Notes under the pieces: generated by a model
The model's database searches: none
Seen by the model: only the letters and a program-made list of their open reading frames with translations
Told to the model about the DNA's origin: nothing
Made by a program: the position numbers and the translations under genes
Source of the DNA: [Enterobacter] lignolyticus SCF1
Lineage (GTDB): Bacteria; Pseudomonadota; Gammaproteobacteria; Enterobacterales; Enterobacteriaceae
Length of the DNA stretch: 64,000 bases
Assembly: GCF_000164865.1 (NCBI RefSeq)
Contig: NC_014618.1
Location: 992,001-1,056,000 of the forward strand
Direction of reading: 5' to 3'
Shown: in pieces, positions 1 through 8,765 of the stretch
Layout of the letters: every line of letters begins with the position of its first letter
Position numbering within the stretch: position 1 is the stretch's first letter

Positions 1-614
1 TGGAAAATCTGCCGGGTGACTATGTGCTGTCGTCGAGCTTTGGTATTCAGGCGGCAGTCAGTCTGCATCTGGTGAATCAAATTCGTCCGGACATTCCGGT
101 GATACTCACCGATACCGGCTATCTGTTCCCGGAGACCTACCAGTTTATCGATGAGCTGACGGATAAACTCGGGCTGAACCTCAAGGTCTATCGCGCAGAG
201 CAAAGCGCGGCCTGGCAGGAGGCGCGCTACGGCAAGCTGTGGGAGCAGGGCGTTGACGGTATTGAGAAATACAATGAGATCAACAAGGTCGAACCGATGA
301 ACCGGGCGCTGAAAGAACTTAACGCGCAAACCTGGTTTGCCGGTCTGCGCCGCGAACAGTCCGGCAGCCGGGCGAACCTGCCGGTGCTGGCAATACAGCG
401 CGGCGTGTTTAAAGTGCTGCCGATTATCGACTGGGATAACCGTACGGTGTACCAGTATCTGCAAAAACACGGGCTGAAATATCACCCATTATGGGATGAA
501 GGATATTTATCGGTTGGCGATACTCATACAACCCGTAAATGGGAGCCCGGTATGGCGGAAGAAGAGACGCGCTTCTTTGGGCTGAAGCGGGAGTGCGGGC
601 TGCACGAAGGGTGA
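1..614 (+). CDS. cysH: PAPS reductase (5' end outside window)
   Basis: Phosphoadenosine phosphosulfate reductase reduces PAPS to sulfite with thioredoxin in cytoplasmic sulfate assimilation. The frame is open from base 3, so the gene enters from the left edge; about 42 N-terminal residues are missing compared with the roughly 244-residue E. coli protein. The GTG at 24 is internal. Visible family signatures are the SSSFGIQ nucleotide-binding segment, TDTGYLFPET, and the C-terminal catalytic cysteine motif KRECGLHEG just before the stop. The strand is shared with cysG-cysDNC, but hok and iap separate them, so it belongs to a separate transcription unit, presumably the cysJIH operon entering from the left. 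Confidence 0.97.
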   Translation, partial: ENLPGDYVLSSSFGIQAAVSLHLVNQIRPDIPVILTDTGYLFPETYQFIDELTDKLGLNLKVYRAEQSAAWQEARYGKLWEQGVDGIEKYNEINKVEPMNRALKELNAQTWFAGLRREQSGSRANLPVLAIQRGVFKVLPIIDWDNRTVYQYLQKHGLKYHPLWDEGYLSVGDTHTTRKWEPGMAEEETRFFGLKRECGLHEG

Positions 615-669
615 GGCTTGCATTCCGTAATGCGGTCACCTTTCCAGAATCAGACATGAGCTGGTTAAT

Positions 670-849
670 GACTGTTGGCCAGGGAGATATCGGACGTAAA
701 ATGGCGGCGGGTGCTTGAGGCTGACTGGCCTCGGGCATTTACCCGGATCCAGATAGACGAAAGCCCCAGGAGATATTTCTATCAACCCGAGGCCAACGTA
801 TGAACCTAGCAATTCGGATGTTAGTCTCTTCTTTGCAGGGAGGCAAGAC
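670..849 (+). other. Leader of hok-type mRNA with long-range inverted repeat
   Basis: The stretch between cysH and the hok-like frame has the look of a hok/sok mRNA leader. The 9-base segment ggcctcggg at 727-735 is exactly complementary to cccgaggcc at 786-794, leaving a 50-base loop. In hok-family loci this area carries the mok frame and is the target of the antisense Sok RNA. I did not delimit mok or a sok promoter, so the RNA antitoxin is inferred from the family and not read directly. Confidence 0.4.
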
Positions 850-1002
850 ATGCTGACAAAGTATGCCGTAGTGGCAATCATCGCGCTGTGTATTACGGCG
901 CTGGGATTCACGCTAATGGTACGAGACTCGCTGTGTGAGTTGAGTATTAGAGAGCGTGGTATGGAGTTTAAAGCTGTTCTCGCTTACGAACCGAAGAAGT
1001 AG
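850..1002 (+). CDS. Hok/Gef-family type I toxin
   Basis: A 50-residue single-span membrane peptide: MLTKYAVVAIIALCIT begins the hydrophobic helix, followed by the short periplasmic tail with the family's DSLCEL cysteine motif and the ending FKAVLAYEPKK. This is very close to E. coli HokE and typical in length for the family. These peptides depolarise the inner membrane unless a Sok antisense RNA blocks translation. The start has AGGGAGG about 7 bases upstream. The gene looks intact. The position next to cysH recalls the hokX/sokX locus of E. coli. Activity cannot be judged from sequence. Confidence 0.85.
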   Translation: MLTKYAVVAIIALCITALGFTLMVRDSLCELSIRERGMEFKAVLAYEPKK

Positions 1003-1006
1003 CGGC

Positions 1007-1028
1007 AACGCGGGGGAAACCCCGCGTT
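1007..1028 (+). terminator. Stem-loop after hok-like gene
   Basis: A perfect 9-bp stem (aacgcgggg / ccccgcgtt) with a GAAA loop starts 5 bases after the hok-like stop codon. No U-tract follows, so it is either a weak terminator or the protective 3' structure expected for a stable hok mRNA. It also lies beyond the 3' end of convergent iap. Confidence 0.55.
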
Positions 1029-1061
1029 CTGGATAGTGACGGTTTTTCCTCCGGCACCCTG

Positions 1062-2105
1062 TTATATTTTCCCCGCTTTCGCCAGCTCTTTCACCAGCGG
1101 CAGCATCACTTTCACGACATCGCGTCCGCGGTGCTCAATGCGTCCGGGCAGGGCTTTGTCGATATACTGCTGGTTATCCAGTCGGACATCGTGCCAGCTG
1201 GTGCCATCCGGAAACGCCCGCGATTTGGCGCGCTGCTGAAAACCATCCTTATGGCCCAGTGACCAGTTGGTTGCCTCCACCGACAGCACCGGGATACCCG
1301 CGTTATCAAACACCTCGGCATCGTTGCAGCAGCCGGTACCCTTCGGATAGTTCGGGTTAAGCCCCGGGTTGCTCGTGGCCTGAACGCCGTGGCGGTGGGC
1401 AATCTGCAGCGCCCGGTCGCGGGTAAGCTTGCGAACGGAGGTCGGGGTGGTTTTGCCGCTGTTGAAATACAGCTTGTCGCCGACCACCAGGTTGTCGAGA
1501 TTAATCACCAGCAGCGTGTTTTTCTTCTCCTGAGCGCTCATGCGCTGGAGGAAGTTCTCCGCCCCCAGTTTTCCCTCCTCTTCGCCGCTGGTGGCGACAA
1601 AGCGGATGCCGTACTGCGTCGGCACGTTTTTCAGTCGCTCGGCCAGCTCCAGCATCACGCCAACGCCCATCGCGTTATCGTCAATCCCCTGCAGCGTCAG
1701 GCCGCCAAGGTTTTTCTCCGTATCGGCATCGCTGTGCGGCGCGTAGGTATCAAGATGCGCCATCACGATAATCTGTTGCTGCGCCTTCCCTTCATGAGCG
1801 GCGATGACCGTACTGCCGGTGACGTTATGCCAGTTTTTACGATTATTCTGGCTGGTATAGATGTAGCGGCTGTGGAAGGTGCGAATATCGCTCTGGTAGC
1901 CCATCTGGCTGAACTGCTGGCGTACATAATCCGCTGACAGCATCTCCGCCGGGCTGCCGGTCATCCGGCCTGGGAAATAGGTGGCGATATAACGGGCTTG
2001 CTGGCTGGCGATATCGCCCGCAGATGGGGTCGCGGCCAGAGCAGAAAATGCGAGACATGCGCCCGGCGCCAGTACAACGAGACGGCGGCAGAGTGCGGAA
2101 AGCAT
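1062..2105 (-). CDS. iap: Alkaline phosphatase isozyme conversion aminopeptidase
   Basis: A periplasmic zinc aminopeptidase of the M28 family that in E. coli trims the N-terminal arginine of alkaline phosphatase. Length is 347 residues against about 345 in E. coli. A signal peptide covers roughly residues 1-25 (ending FSALAA). Metal-site motifs are visible: MAHLDT (H117), GIDDNA (D142) and SGEEEG (E175/E176). The GTGCCNDAEVF segment and the LPLVKELAKA ending are characteristic of Iap. It is divergent from cysG. In E. coli K-12 the type I-E CRISPR-Cas locus lies between cysH and iap; here only the hok-like gene is present. Confidence 0.95.
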   Translation of the reverse strand: MLSALCRRLVVLAPGACLAFSALAATPSAGDIASQQARYIATYFPGRMTGSPAEMLSADYVRQQFSQMGYQSDIRTFHSRYIYTSQNNRKNWHNVTGSTVIAAHEGKAQQQIIVMAHLDTYAPHSDADTEKNLGGLTLQGIDDNAMGVGVMLELAERLKNVPTQYGIRFVATSGEEEGKLGAENFLQRMSAQEKKNTLLVINLDNLVVGDKLYFNSGKTTPTSVRKLTRDRALQIAHRHGVQATSNPGLNPNYPKGTGCCNDAEVFDNAGIPVLSVEATNWSLGHKDGFQQRAKSRAFPDGTSWHDVRLDNQQYIDKALPGRIEHRGRDVVKVMLPLVKELAKAGKI

Positions 2106-2296
2106 AGTGTGTCCTTACATCGGGGCAGAATTATTAACCCTGCTAGTATGAAACTGTGATCGCCACAACACAATTTCAATTCGTCTGAAAGCGGCGAATT
2201 TTCACGCATTAAGCACCTTTTGAGCTTTACTTTTTCGCTGTGTTATTCCTTTGCGGAACTACTCATTCCATTTCGTAATTTCATTTGCTCTAAGAC

Positions 2297-2333
2297 GCAC
2301 CCTATAGTCGCGTTATGACTGACTATGGTGCGT
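2297..2333 (+). promoter_or_regulatory. Putative cysG-cysDNC promoter and leader inverted repeat
   Basis: A TATAGT hexamer (2303-2308) is a plausible -10 element about 35 bases before the cysG start; the -35 is poor, as is usual for CysB-activated promoters. The same bases form an imperfect inverted repeat (cgcaccctatagtc with gactatggtgcg, two bulged bases). A CysB site is expected here but the motif is too degenerate to assign by eye. Confidence 0.35.
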
Positions 2334-2342
2334 TATTGTTCT

Positions 2343-3758
2343 ATGGACTACCTTCCTCTTTTTGCTGCTATTAAAGACCGTCCGGTGCTGGTTATCGGCG
2401 GGGGCGATGTCGCGACCCGCAAGATTTCGCTGCTGCGCCGCGCCGGGGCGCAGGTGCGGGTTGTTGCCAATACGCTTACCGCAGAGCTGACGACGCTGTG
2501 CGAGCAGCGGGAAATTGTCTGGCTGGCGCAGGCGTTTGACGAGACGCAGATCGACCCGGTGTTTTTAGTGGTCGCCGCGACGGACGATATCGCGCTGAAC
2601 CAGCGGGTGTTTGCCGCGGCGGATGCCCGGCAGCGGCTGGTGAACGTCGTGGATAACACCGCGCTGTGCACGTTCACCTTTCCGGCGATTGTCGACCGCT
2701 CCCCGCTGCTGGTGGCCATCTCCTCCGGCAGTTCGGCGCCGGTGCTGGCGCGCATTCTGCGGGAAAAAATCGAAGCCTTGCTGCCCACTAACCTTGGCCG
2801 CATGGCGTCGGCGTCCAGCTACTGGCGCAACCATTTAAAGACGCGGCTAAAGAGCGTTGCCGAACGCCGTCGCTTCTGGGAGCGCGTGTTTAACGGGCGT
2901 TTTGCCAGCCTGATGATCGCCGGTAACGACGCGGCGGCGCAGCGGGCGCTGGAAGAGGAAATTGACCGTCCTGAGCGCACCATCGGCGAGATAGCGCTGG
3001 TCGGCGCCGGGCCGGGCGATGCCGGGCTGCTGACGCTGCGCGGTCTGCAGCTTATCCAGCAGGCGGATGTGGTGTTCTATGACCACCTCGTCAGCGAAGC
3101 GGTGCGCGAGCTGGTGCGCCGCGATGCGGAGACAATCTGCGTGGGTAAACGCGCCGGCAGCCACAGCGTACCCCAACATGAAACCAACCGCTTACTGGTT
3201 GACGCCGCGCTGCAGGGGAAAAGCGTGGTGCGCCTCAAGGGCGGCGATCCGTTTATTTTTGGCCGCGGCGGCGAAGAGCTGCAGGCGGCGGCGGAGGCCG
3301 GTATTCCGTTTCAGGTCGTGCCAGGGGTCACCGCTGCCGCCGGCGCGACGGCCTACGCTGGGATCCCGCTGACGCACCGCGATTTCGCCCAAAGCGTCAC
3401 CTTCGTTACCGGGCATTACAAACCCGACAGCGCGCCGTTTGACTGGGCGCATCTGGCGCAAAGCCGCCAGACGCTCGCCATCTATATGGGCACGATGAAG
3501 GCTGCCGAGATTAGCCAGCAGCTGATTCAACACGGCCGCGACAGCGCCACGCCGGTGGCGGTGATTAGCCGCGGCACCTGCGCCGATCAGCAGGTTATCA
3601 CCGGCACATTACAACAACTGGAAACCCTGGCAAAAGACGCGCCGATGCCTGCGCTGCTGGTCATCGGCGAGGTGGTGCAGCTGCACCATCAGCTGGCCTG
3701 GTTTCAACATACCCTCGACACGGGGAGCTTCGCCTCTTCTGTGGTGAATCTGGCTTAA
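2343..3758 (+). CDS. cysG: Siroheme synthase, cysDNC-linked copy
   Basis: A trifunctional enzyme that makes siroheme, the cofactor of sulfite and nitrite reductase, from uroporphyrinogen III. The N-terminal dehydrogenase/ferrochelatase part shows the NAD-binding VIGGGDVATRK. The C-terminal SAM uroporphyrinogen methyltransferase shows VGAGPGDAGLLTLRG, GGDPFIFGRGGEE and GIPLTHRD. I chose the ATG at 2343 (MDYLPLF), which gives 471 residues; an upstream ATG at 2325 would add six residues unlike the family. It precedes cysD by 9 bases, so it is probably co-transcribed with cysDNC. E. coli has its single cysG at the nir operon; this sulfur-linked location is known from Klebsiella-type genomes, where it is usually a second copy. 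Confidence 0.95.
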   Translation: MDYLPLFAAIKDRPVLVIGGGDVATRKISLLRRAGAQVRVVANTLTAELTTLCEQREIVWLAQAFDETQIDPVFLVVAATDDIALNQRVFAAADARQRLVNVVDNTALCTFTFPAIVDRSPLLVAISSGSSAPVLARILREKIEALLPTNLGRMASASSYWRNHLKTRLKSVAERRRFWERVFNGRFASLMIAGNDAAAQRALEEEIDRPERTIGEIALVGAGPGDAGLLTLRGLQLIQQADVVFYDHLVSEAVRELVRRDAETICVGKRAGSHSVPQHETNRLLVDAALQGKSVVRLKGGDPFIFGRGGEELQAAAEAGIPFQVVPGVTAAAGATAYAGIPLTHRDFAQSVTFVTGHYKPDSAPFDWAHLAQSRQTLAIYMGTMKAAEISQQLIQHGRDSATPVAVISRGTCADQQVITGTLQQLETLAKDAPMPALLVIGEVVQLHHQLAWFQHTLDTGSFASSVVNLA

Positions 3759-3767
3759 GGAACGGTT

Positions 3768-4676
3768 ATGGACCAAAAACGACTCACTCACCTGCGGCAG
3801 CTGGAGGCGGAAAGCATCCATATTATCCGCGAAGTCGCCGCCGAGTTTTCCAACCCGGTAATGATGTATTCCATCGGCAAGGACTCAAGCGTCATGCTGC
3901 ACCTGGCGCGTAAGGCGTTTTACCCAGGCACGCTGCCGTTCCCGCTGCTGCATGTCGATACCGGCTGGAAATTCCGTGAGATGTACGCGTTTCGCGATCG
4001 CACGGCGAAGGCCTATGGCTGCGAGCTGCTGGTGCATAAAAACCCGGAAGGGGTGGAGATGGGCATTAACCCGTTCGTGCACGGCAGCGCCAGGCATACC
4101 GACATCATGAAAACGGAAGGGCTGAAGCAGGCGCTGAACAAATATGGTTTTGACGCCGCGTTCGGCGGCGCCCGCCGCGATGAAGAGAAGTCTCGCGCAA
4201 AAGAACGTATCTATTCGTTTCGCGACCGCTTCCACCGCTGGGACCCGAAAAACCAGCGCCCGGAACTGTGGCATAACTACAACGGCCAGATCAACAAAGG
4301 CGAGAGCATCCGCGTGTTCCCGCTCTCCAACTGGACCGAGCTGGATATCTGGCAGTACATCTATTTAGAGAATATCGATATCGTCCCGCTGTACCTGGCG
4401 GCCGAACGCCCGGTGCTTGAGCGCGACGGCATGCTGATGATGGTGGATGACGATCGTATCGATCTCCAGCCTGGCGAAGTCATCAAAAAGCGAATGGTCC
4501 GTTTCCGTACGCTTGGCTGCTGGCCGCTGACCGGCGCCGTAGAGTCGAACGCGCAGACGCTGCCGGAGATTATCGAAGAGATGCTGGTGTCCACCACCAG
4601 CGAGCGTCAGGGGCGGGTCATTGACCGCGATCAGGCAGGCTCGATGGAGCTGAAAAAACGTCAGGGGTATTTCTAA
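3768..4676 (+). CDS. cysD: Sulfate adenylyltransferase subunit 2
   Basis: The catalytic subunit of ATP sulfurylase, which forms adenosine phosphosulfate from ATP and sulfate. The 302 residues match the family length. The PP-loop ATP pyrophosphatase motif reads YSIGKDSSVMLHLARKAF near residue 30; further signatures are HVDTGWKFREMY, AFGGARRDEEKSRAKER and RFRTLGCWPLTGA. It works as a heterodimer with CysN, whose gene begins 9 bases after the cysD stop. Confidence 0.98.
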   Translation: MDQKRLTHLRQLEAESIHIIREVAAEFSNPVMMYSIGKDSSVMLHLARKAFYPGTLPFPLLHVDTGWKFREMYAFRDRTAKAYGCELLVHKNPEGVEMGINPFVHGSARHTDIMKTEGLKQALNKYGFDAAFGGARRDEEKSRAKERIYSFRDRFHRWDPKNQRPELWHNYNGQINKGESIRVFPLSNWTELDIWQYIYLENIDIVPLYLAAERPVLERDGMLMMVDDDRIDLQPGEVIKKRMVRFRTLGCWPLTGAVESNAQTLPEIIEEMLVSTTSERQGRVIDRDQAGSMELKKRQGYF

Positions 4677-4685
4677 GGAGCCGCG

Positions 4686-6116
4686 ATGAACACGACGATT
4701 GCACAACAGATTGCCGATGAAGGCGGCGTAGAGGCCTATCTTCACGCGCAGCAGCACAAAAGCCTGCTGCGCTTTTTAACCTGCGGCAGCGTGGATGACG
4801 GTAAAAGTACCCTGATTGGCCGCCTGCTGCACGATACCCGCCAGATCTACGAAGATCAGCTCTCATCGTTGCACAGCGACAGCAAACGTCACGGCACCCA
4901 GGGGGAAAAGCTCGATCTGGCGCTGCTGGTGGACGGCCTGCAGGCCGAGCGCGAGCAGGGCATCACTATCGACGTGGCGTACCGCTATTTCTCGACCGAG
5001 AGGCGCAAATTCATTATCGCCGATACCCCGGGTCATGAGCAGTACACCCGCAATATGGCGACCGGCGCGTCAACCTGCGAACTGGCTATCCTGCTGATTG
5101 ACGCCCGCAAAGGCGTGCTCGATCAAACCCGCCGCCACAGCTTTATCTCCACGCTGCTGGGGATTAAGCACCTGGTGGTCGCCATCAATAAGATGGATCT
5201 GGCGGGCTACCGCGAGGAGACGTTCTCCGCAATCCGCGATGACTATCTGACCTTTGCGCAGCAGCTGCCGGGCGAGCTTGATATCCGTTTTGTGCCGCTG
5301 TCGGCGCTGGAGGGGGATAACGTCGCCAGCCGGAGCGCGCAGATGCCGTGGTACAGCGGCCCGACGCTGCTGGAGGTGCTGGAAACCGTTGATATTCAGC
5401 GCACGGCAGAGCAGCAGCCTGTCCGTTTTCCGGTTCAGTACGTCAACCGTCCTGACCTCGATTTTCGCGGCTATGCGGGAACGTTAGCCTCCGGGACCGT
5501 GCGGGTCGGCCAGCGGGTCAAAGTGCAGCCGTCCGGCGTTGAGTCGGCCATTGCCCGTATCGTCACCTTTGACGGCGACCTGCCGCAGGCGAGCGCCGGG
5601 GAGGCGATTACCCTGGTGCTGAAAGATGAAATCGACATCAGCCGTGGCGATCTGCTGGTCGACGCCGCCGACGCCCTGCCGGCGGTACAAAGCGCCAGCG
5701 TGGACGTGGTGTGGATGGCCGAGCAGCCGCTGCAGCCGGGGCAACGCTATGAAATCAAAATCGCCGGTAAAAAGACCCGCGCCCGGGTGGACGGTATTAC
5801 CTATCAGGTAGATATCAACAACCTGACCCGCCATGAGGTCGCCAGCCTGCCGCTGAACGGTATCGGGCGGGTCGAGCTGACCTTTGACGAGCCGCTGGTG
5901 CTGGATAAATACCAGCATAACCCGGTCACCGGCGGCTTAATTTTTATCGATCGCATGAGCAACGTGACGGTGGGCGCAGGTATGGTTCATGAGCCGCAGG
6001 CGGCGAAGCCGCTGCAGACCTCCGGTGATTACAGCGCGTTCGAGCTGGAGCTCAATGCGCTGGTGCGCAAGCACTTCCCGCACTGGAACGCCCGCGATTT
6101 GCTGGGTAGCCGCTGA
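4686..6116 (+). CDS. cysN: Sulfate adenylyltransferase subunit 1 (GTPase)
   Basis: The GTPase subunit of ATP sulfurylase; GTP hydrolysis drives APS synthesis by CysD. It has an EF-Tu-like G domain: G1 CGSVDDGKST at about residues 33-42, G3 ADTPGHEQYTRNM and G4 INKMD, followed by beta-barrel domains 2 and 3. At 476 residues it is a stand-alone CysN, not a CysNC fusion. Its TGA overlaps the cysC ATG by one base, which suggests translational coupling. Confidence 0.98.
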   Translation: MNTTIAQQIADEGGVEAYLHAQQHKSLLRFLTCGSVDDGKSTLIGRLLHDTRQIYEDQLSSLHSDSKRHGTQGEKLDLALLVDGLQAEREQGITIDVAYRYFSTERRKFIIADTPGHEQYTRNMATGASTCELAILLIDARKGVLDQTRRHSFISTLLGIKHLVVAINKMDLAGYREETFSAIRDDYLTFAQQLPGELDIRFVPLSALEGDNVASRSAQMPWYSGPTLLEVLETVDIQRTAEQQPVRFPVQYVNRPDLDFRGYAGTLASGTVRVGQRVKVQPSGVESAIARIVTFDGDLPQASAGEAITLVLKDEIDISRGDLLVDAADALPAVQSASVDVVWMAEQPLQPGQRYEIKIAGKKTRARVDGITYQVDINNLTRHEVASLPLNGIGRVELTFDEPLVLDKYQHNPVTGGLIFIDRMSNVTVGAGMVHEPQAAKPLQTSGDYSAFELELNALVRKHFPHWNARDLLGSR

Positions 6117-6721
6117 TGGCGCAGCATGACGAAAACGTCGTCTGGCACGACCACGCGGTAACGCAGCCGGAGCGCGAGCAGCTCCACGGACATCGCGGCG
6201 TGGTGCTGTGGTTTACCGGGCTGTCGGGTTCGGGTAAATCCACCGTGGCCGGCGCGCTGGAGGCGGCGCTCCACGCGCATGGCGTCAGCACCTACCTGCT
6301 GGATGGCGACAACGTGCGTCACGGGCTGTGCCGCGACCTCGGCTTTAGCGATGCCGACCGTAAGGAGAATATCCGCCGGGTGGGAGAGGTCGCTCGTCTG
6401 ATGGTAGATGCCGGGCTGGTGGTATTGACCGCGTTTATCTCTCCCCATCGCGCGGAGCGCCAGATGGTGCGCGAGCTGGTTGGGGAGGGGCGCTTTTTCG
6501 AGGTGTTCGTCGATACGCCGCTGGCGATTTGTGAAACGCGCGATCCGAAGGGGCTATATAAAAAAGCCCGCGCCGGCGAGCTCAGGAATTTCACAGGCAT
6601 AGATGCGGTTTACGAGACACCAGAAAAACCTGAAATTCATCTGGATGGCGAACAATTGGTAACAAATTTGGTTAACCAATTATTAGACCTAATGAGACGG
6701 GGCGATATTATCAGATCCTGA
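6116..6721 (+). CDS. cysC: APS kinase
   Basis: Phosphorylates adenosine phosphosulfate to PAPS, the substrate of CysH. A 201-residue P-loop kinase with Walker A GLSGSGKST (residues 35-43), the substrate loop DGDNVRHGLCRDLGF, and FISPHRAERQ holding the serine that is transiently phosphorylated in E. coli. It is the last gene of the cysG-cysDNC unit. The final 100 bases are noticeably more AT-rich than the rest of the gene. Confidence 0.98.
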   Translation: MAQHDENVVWHDHAVTQPEREQLHGHRGVVLWFTGLSGSGKSTVAGALEAALHAHGVSTYLLDGDNVRHGLCRDLGFSDADRKENIRRVGEVARLMVDAGLVVLTAFISPHRAERQMVRELVGEGRFFEVFVDTPLAICETRDPKGLYKKARAGELRNFTGIDAVYETPEKPEIHLDGEQLVTNLVNQLLDLMRRGDIIRS

Positions 6722-6766
6722 GACAGTGTCGGGTTTATGCCGGCCGGTCAGCACACAGGATTTGAT

Positions 6767-7093
6767 ATGCGCAATACCCAGAACATTAGCATGACCCCAT
6801 CGGAGCCCATGACGCTGGAGGCAGAAGAGACGACCTGGTCCTTCTCCGGCGCCGTCGTGGGCTTCGTCGCATGGCTGCTGGCGCTGGGTATCCCCGTTTT
6901 GTTCTATGGCAGCAATACGCTGTTTTTCTTTCTCTACACCTGGCCCTTCTTCCTGGCGCTGCTGCCGGTGTCGGTGGTTATCGGCATTGCGCTGCATTCG
7001 CTGGTCAATGGTAAGCTCATCTATAGCGTTCTGGCGACGCTGGTTACGGTAACCGCGCTGTTCGGCCTGCTGTTTTTATGGCTGCTGGGCTGA
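6767..7093 (+). CDS. ygbE: Inner-membrane protein YgbE (DUF3561)
   Basis: A 108-residue protein of unknown function with three predicted membrane segments: around VVGFVAWLLALGIPVLFYG, FFLYTWPFFLALLPVSVVI and LATLVTVTALFGLLFLWLLG. The start at 6767 (MRNTQNISM) matches the E. coli protein; a frame from 6737 would add ten unrelated residues. It sits between cysC and ftsB exactly as in E. coli. Nothing in the sequence suggests a specific role. Confidence 0.9.
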   Translation: MRNTQNISMTPSEPMTLEAEETTWSFSGAVVGFVAWLLALGIPVLFYGSNTLFFFLYTWPFFLALLPVSVVIGIALHSLVNGKLIYSVLATLVTVTALFGLLFLWLLG

Positions 7094-7243
7094 CGGCCTC
7101 GCGCAGTTGCAACAGAATGCAATGAGACGTACAACTCAGTGGGTAAAATGTGGTACATTCCCCGCGATAGCGGCATCGTCCGCGGCCCGAGTGGAGTAGC
7201 CGGGCAAGTTATGGGATGATGATGCCGTTTTTCAGGGGGCAGG

Positions 7244-7555
7244 ATGGGTAAACTAACGCTGCTATTACTGGCTTTACTGGTCTGGCTACAGTACTCGCTG
7301 TGGTTCGGCAAGAATGGTCTTCATGACTACAGCCGGGTCAGTGATGACGTGGCCTCGCAGCAGGCAACGAACGCCAAACTCAAAGCGCGTAACGATCAGC
7401 TTTTCGCCGAAATCGACGATCTCAACGGCGGTCAGGAAGCTATCGAAGAGCGCGCGCGCAATGAACTCAGCATGACCCGTCCGGGCGAGACGTTTTACCG
7501 TCTGGTGCCGGATGCGTCTAAACGCAATCAGGGTTCGGGGCAAAATAACCGATAA
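7244..7555 (+). CDS. ftsB: Cell division protein FtsB
   Basis: A small bitopic divisome protein of 103 residues. The N-terminal membrane span is LLLLALLVWLQYSLWFG, followed by a periplasmic leucine-zipper-like coiled coil (VASQQATNAKLKARNDQLFAEI) that binds FtsL and FtsQ, then the conserved EERARNELSMTRPGETFYRL. AGGGGGCAGG provides the ribosome site. It heads the ftsB-ispD-ispF-truD-surE-pcm-nlpD series of closely spaced or overlapping genes. Confidence 0.97.
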   Translation: MGKLTLLLLALLVWLQYSLWFGKNGLHDYSRVSDDVASQQATNAKLKARNDQLFAEIDDLNGGQEAIEERARNELSMTRPGETFYRLVPDASKRNQGSGQNNR

Positions 7556-7575
7556 ACAGGCCCAGGATTTACGAT

Positions 7576-8286
7576 ATGGCAGCAACTTTTCCGGGCGTTT
7601 GCGCCGTGGTGCCGGCCGCCGGATTTGGCCGCCGCATGCAGACAGAGTGCCCGAAACAATATCTCTCAATCGGTAACAAAACGATTCTCGAACACGCAGT
7701 GGCGGCATTACTTGCTCACCCCCGCGTCCAGCGGGTGATTATCGCCGTAAGCCCAGGCGACAGCCGCTTCCCTCAACTGCCGCTGGCAGGTCATCCTCAA
7801 ATTACCGTTGTCGACGGCGGCGCTGAGCGCGCGGACTCCGTTCTGGCAGGCCTGCGCGCCGCGGGCGATGCGCCGTGGGTGCTGGTGCACGACGCCGCGC
7901 GTCCATGCCTGCATCGCGACGATCTTGAGCGTCTGCTTACGCTTAGCGAGACCAGCCGCGTCGGCGGTATTCTGGCGGCGCCGGTGCGTGACACCATGAA
8001 GCGCGCCGAGCCGGGGACGACCGCGATTGCGCATACGGTCGACAGAAACGATCTCTGGCACGCCCTGACGCCGCAGTTTTTCCCGCGTGAATTGCTCTTT
8101 GACTGCTTAACCCGCGCGCTTGACGAAGGGGCGACCATCACCGATGAAGCCTCGGCGCTGGAATATTGTGGCTTTCATCCCGAGCTGGTCGCCGGTCGCG
8201 CTGATAATATTAAAGTGACCCGTCCGGAAGACCTGCAGCTTGCAGAATTTTACCTTACCCGTAGCGGACTTCAGGAGAAGGCGTAA
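7576..8286 (+). CDS. ispD: MEP cytidylyltransferase
   Basis: The third step of the non-mevalonate isoprenoid pathway: it couples CTP to 2-C-methyl-D-erythritol 4-phosphate. The 236 residues match the family. The CTP-binding loop is VVPAAGFGRRMQTECPKQYL near the N-terminus; also present are HDAARPC and the late TRPEDL segment. Its stop overlaps the ispF ATG by one base (TAATG), a common coupling between these two pathway genes. Confidence 0.98.
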   Translation: MAATFPGVCAVVPAAGFGRRMQTECPKQYLSIGNKTILEHAVAALLAHPRVQRVIIAVSPGDSRFPQLPLAGHPQITVVDGGAERADSVLAGLRAAGDAPWVLVHDAARPCLHRDDLERLLTLSETSRVGGILAAPVRDTMKRAEPGTTAIAHTVDRNDLWHALTPQFFPRELLFDCLTRALDEGATITDEASALEYCGFHPELVAGRADNIKVTRPEDLQLAEFYLTRSGLQEKA

Positions 8287-8765
8287 TGCGAATTGGACAC
8301 GGTTTTGACGTACATGCGTTTGGCGGCGCTGGCCCGATTATCATCGGCGGCGTACGCATTCCTTACGAAAAAGGCCTGCTGGCGCACTCCGACGGTGATG
8401 TGGCGCTGCACGCTCTGACCGACGCGCTGTTGGGTGCTGCGGCGCTCGGCGACATCGGCAAACTGTTTCCGGATACCGACCCGGCGTTCAAAGGCGCCGA
8501 CAGCCGCGCGCTGCTGCGCGAAGCCTGGCGTCGGATTCAGGCCAAAGGCTACCAGCTGGGCAATGTCGACATCACGATAATCGCCCAGGCGCCGAAAATG
8601 CTGCCGCATATTCCGCAGATGCGGGTTTTTATTGCCGAAGATCTCGGCTGCCATATGGATGATGTCAACGTGAAAGCGACCACCACGGAAAAGCTCGGCT
8701 TTACCGGGCGCGGCGAAGGTATTGCCTGCGAAGCGGTCGCTCTGCTGCATAAGGCACAACCATGA
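8286..8765 (+). CDS. ispF: MEcPP synthase
   Basis: Cyclises CDP-methylerythritol phosphate to 2-C-methyl-D-erythritol 2,4-cyclodiphosphate, the fifth step of the MEP pathway. 159 residues. The zinc-binding signature is GHGFDVHAFG (D8, H10), with the later AHSDGDVALHALTDALLGA. Trimer-forming family of constant size. It overlaps truD by 4 bases. Confidence 0.98.
   Translation: MRIGHGFDVHAFGGAGPIIIGGVRIPYEKGLLAHSDGDVALHALTDALLGAAALGDIGKLFPDTDPAFKGADSRALLREAWRRIQAKGYQLGNVDITIIAQAPKMLPHIPQMRVFIAEDLGCHMDDVNVKATTTEKLGFTGRGEGIACEAVALLHKAQP

Noticed and set aside
1003..1061. Possible CRISPR remnant between cysH and iap
   Set aside because: Searched because E. coli has cas genes here; no repeated 28-29-base units or cas fragments are visible, only a hok-type stem-loop.
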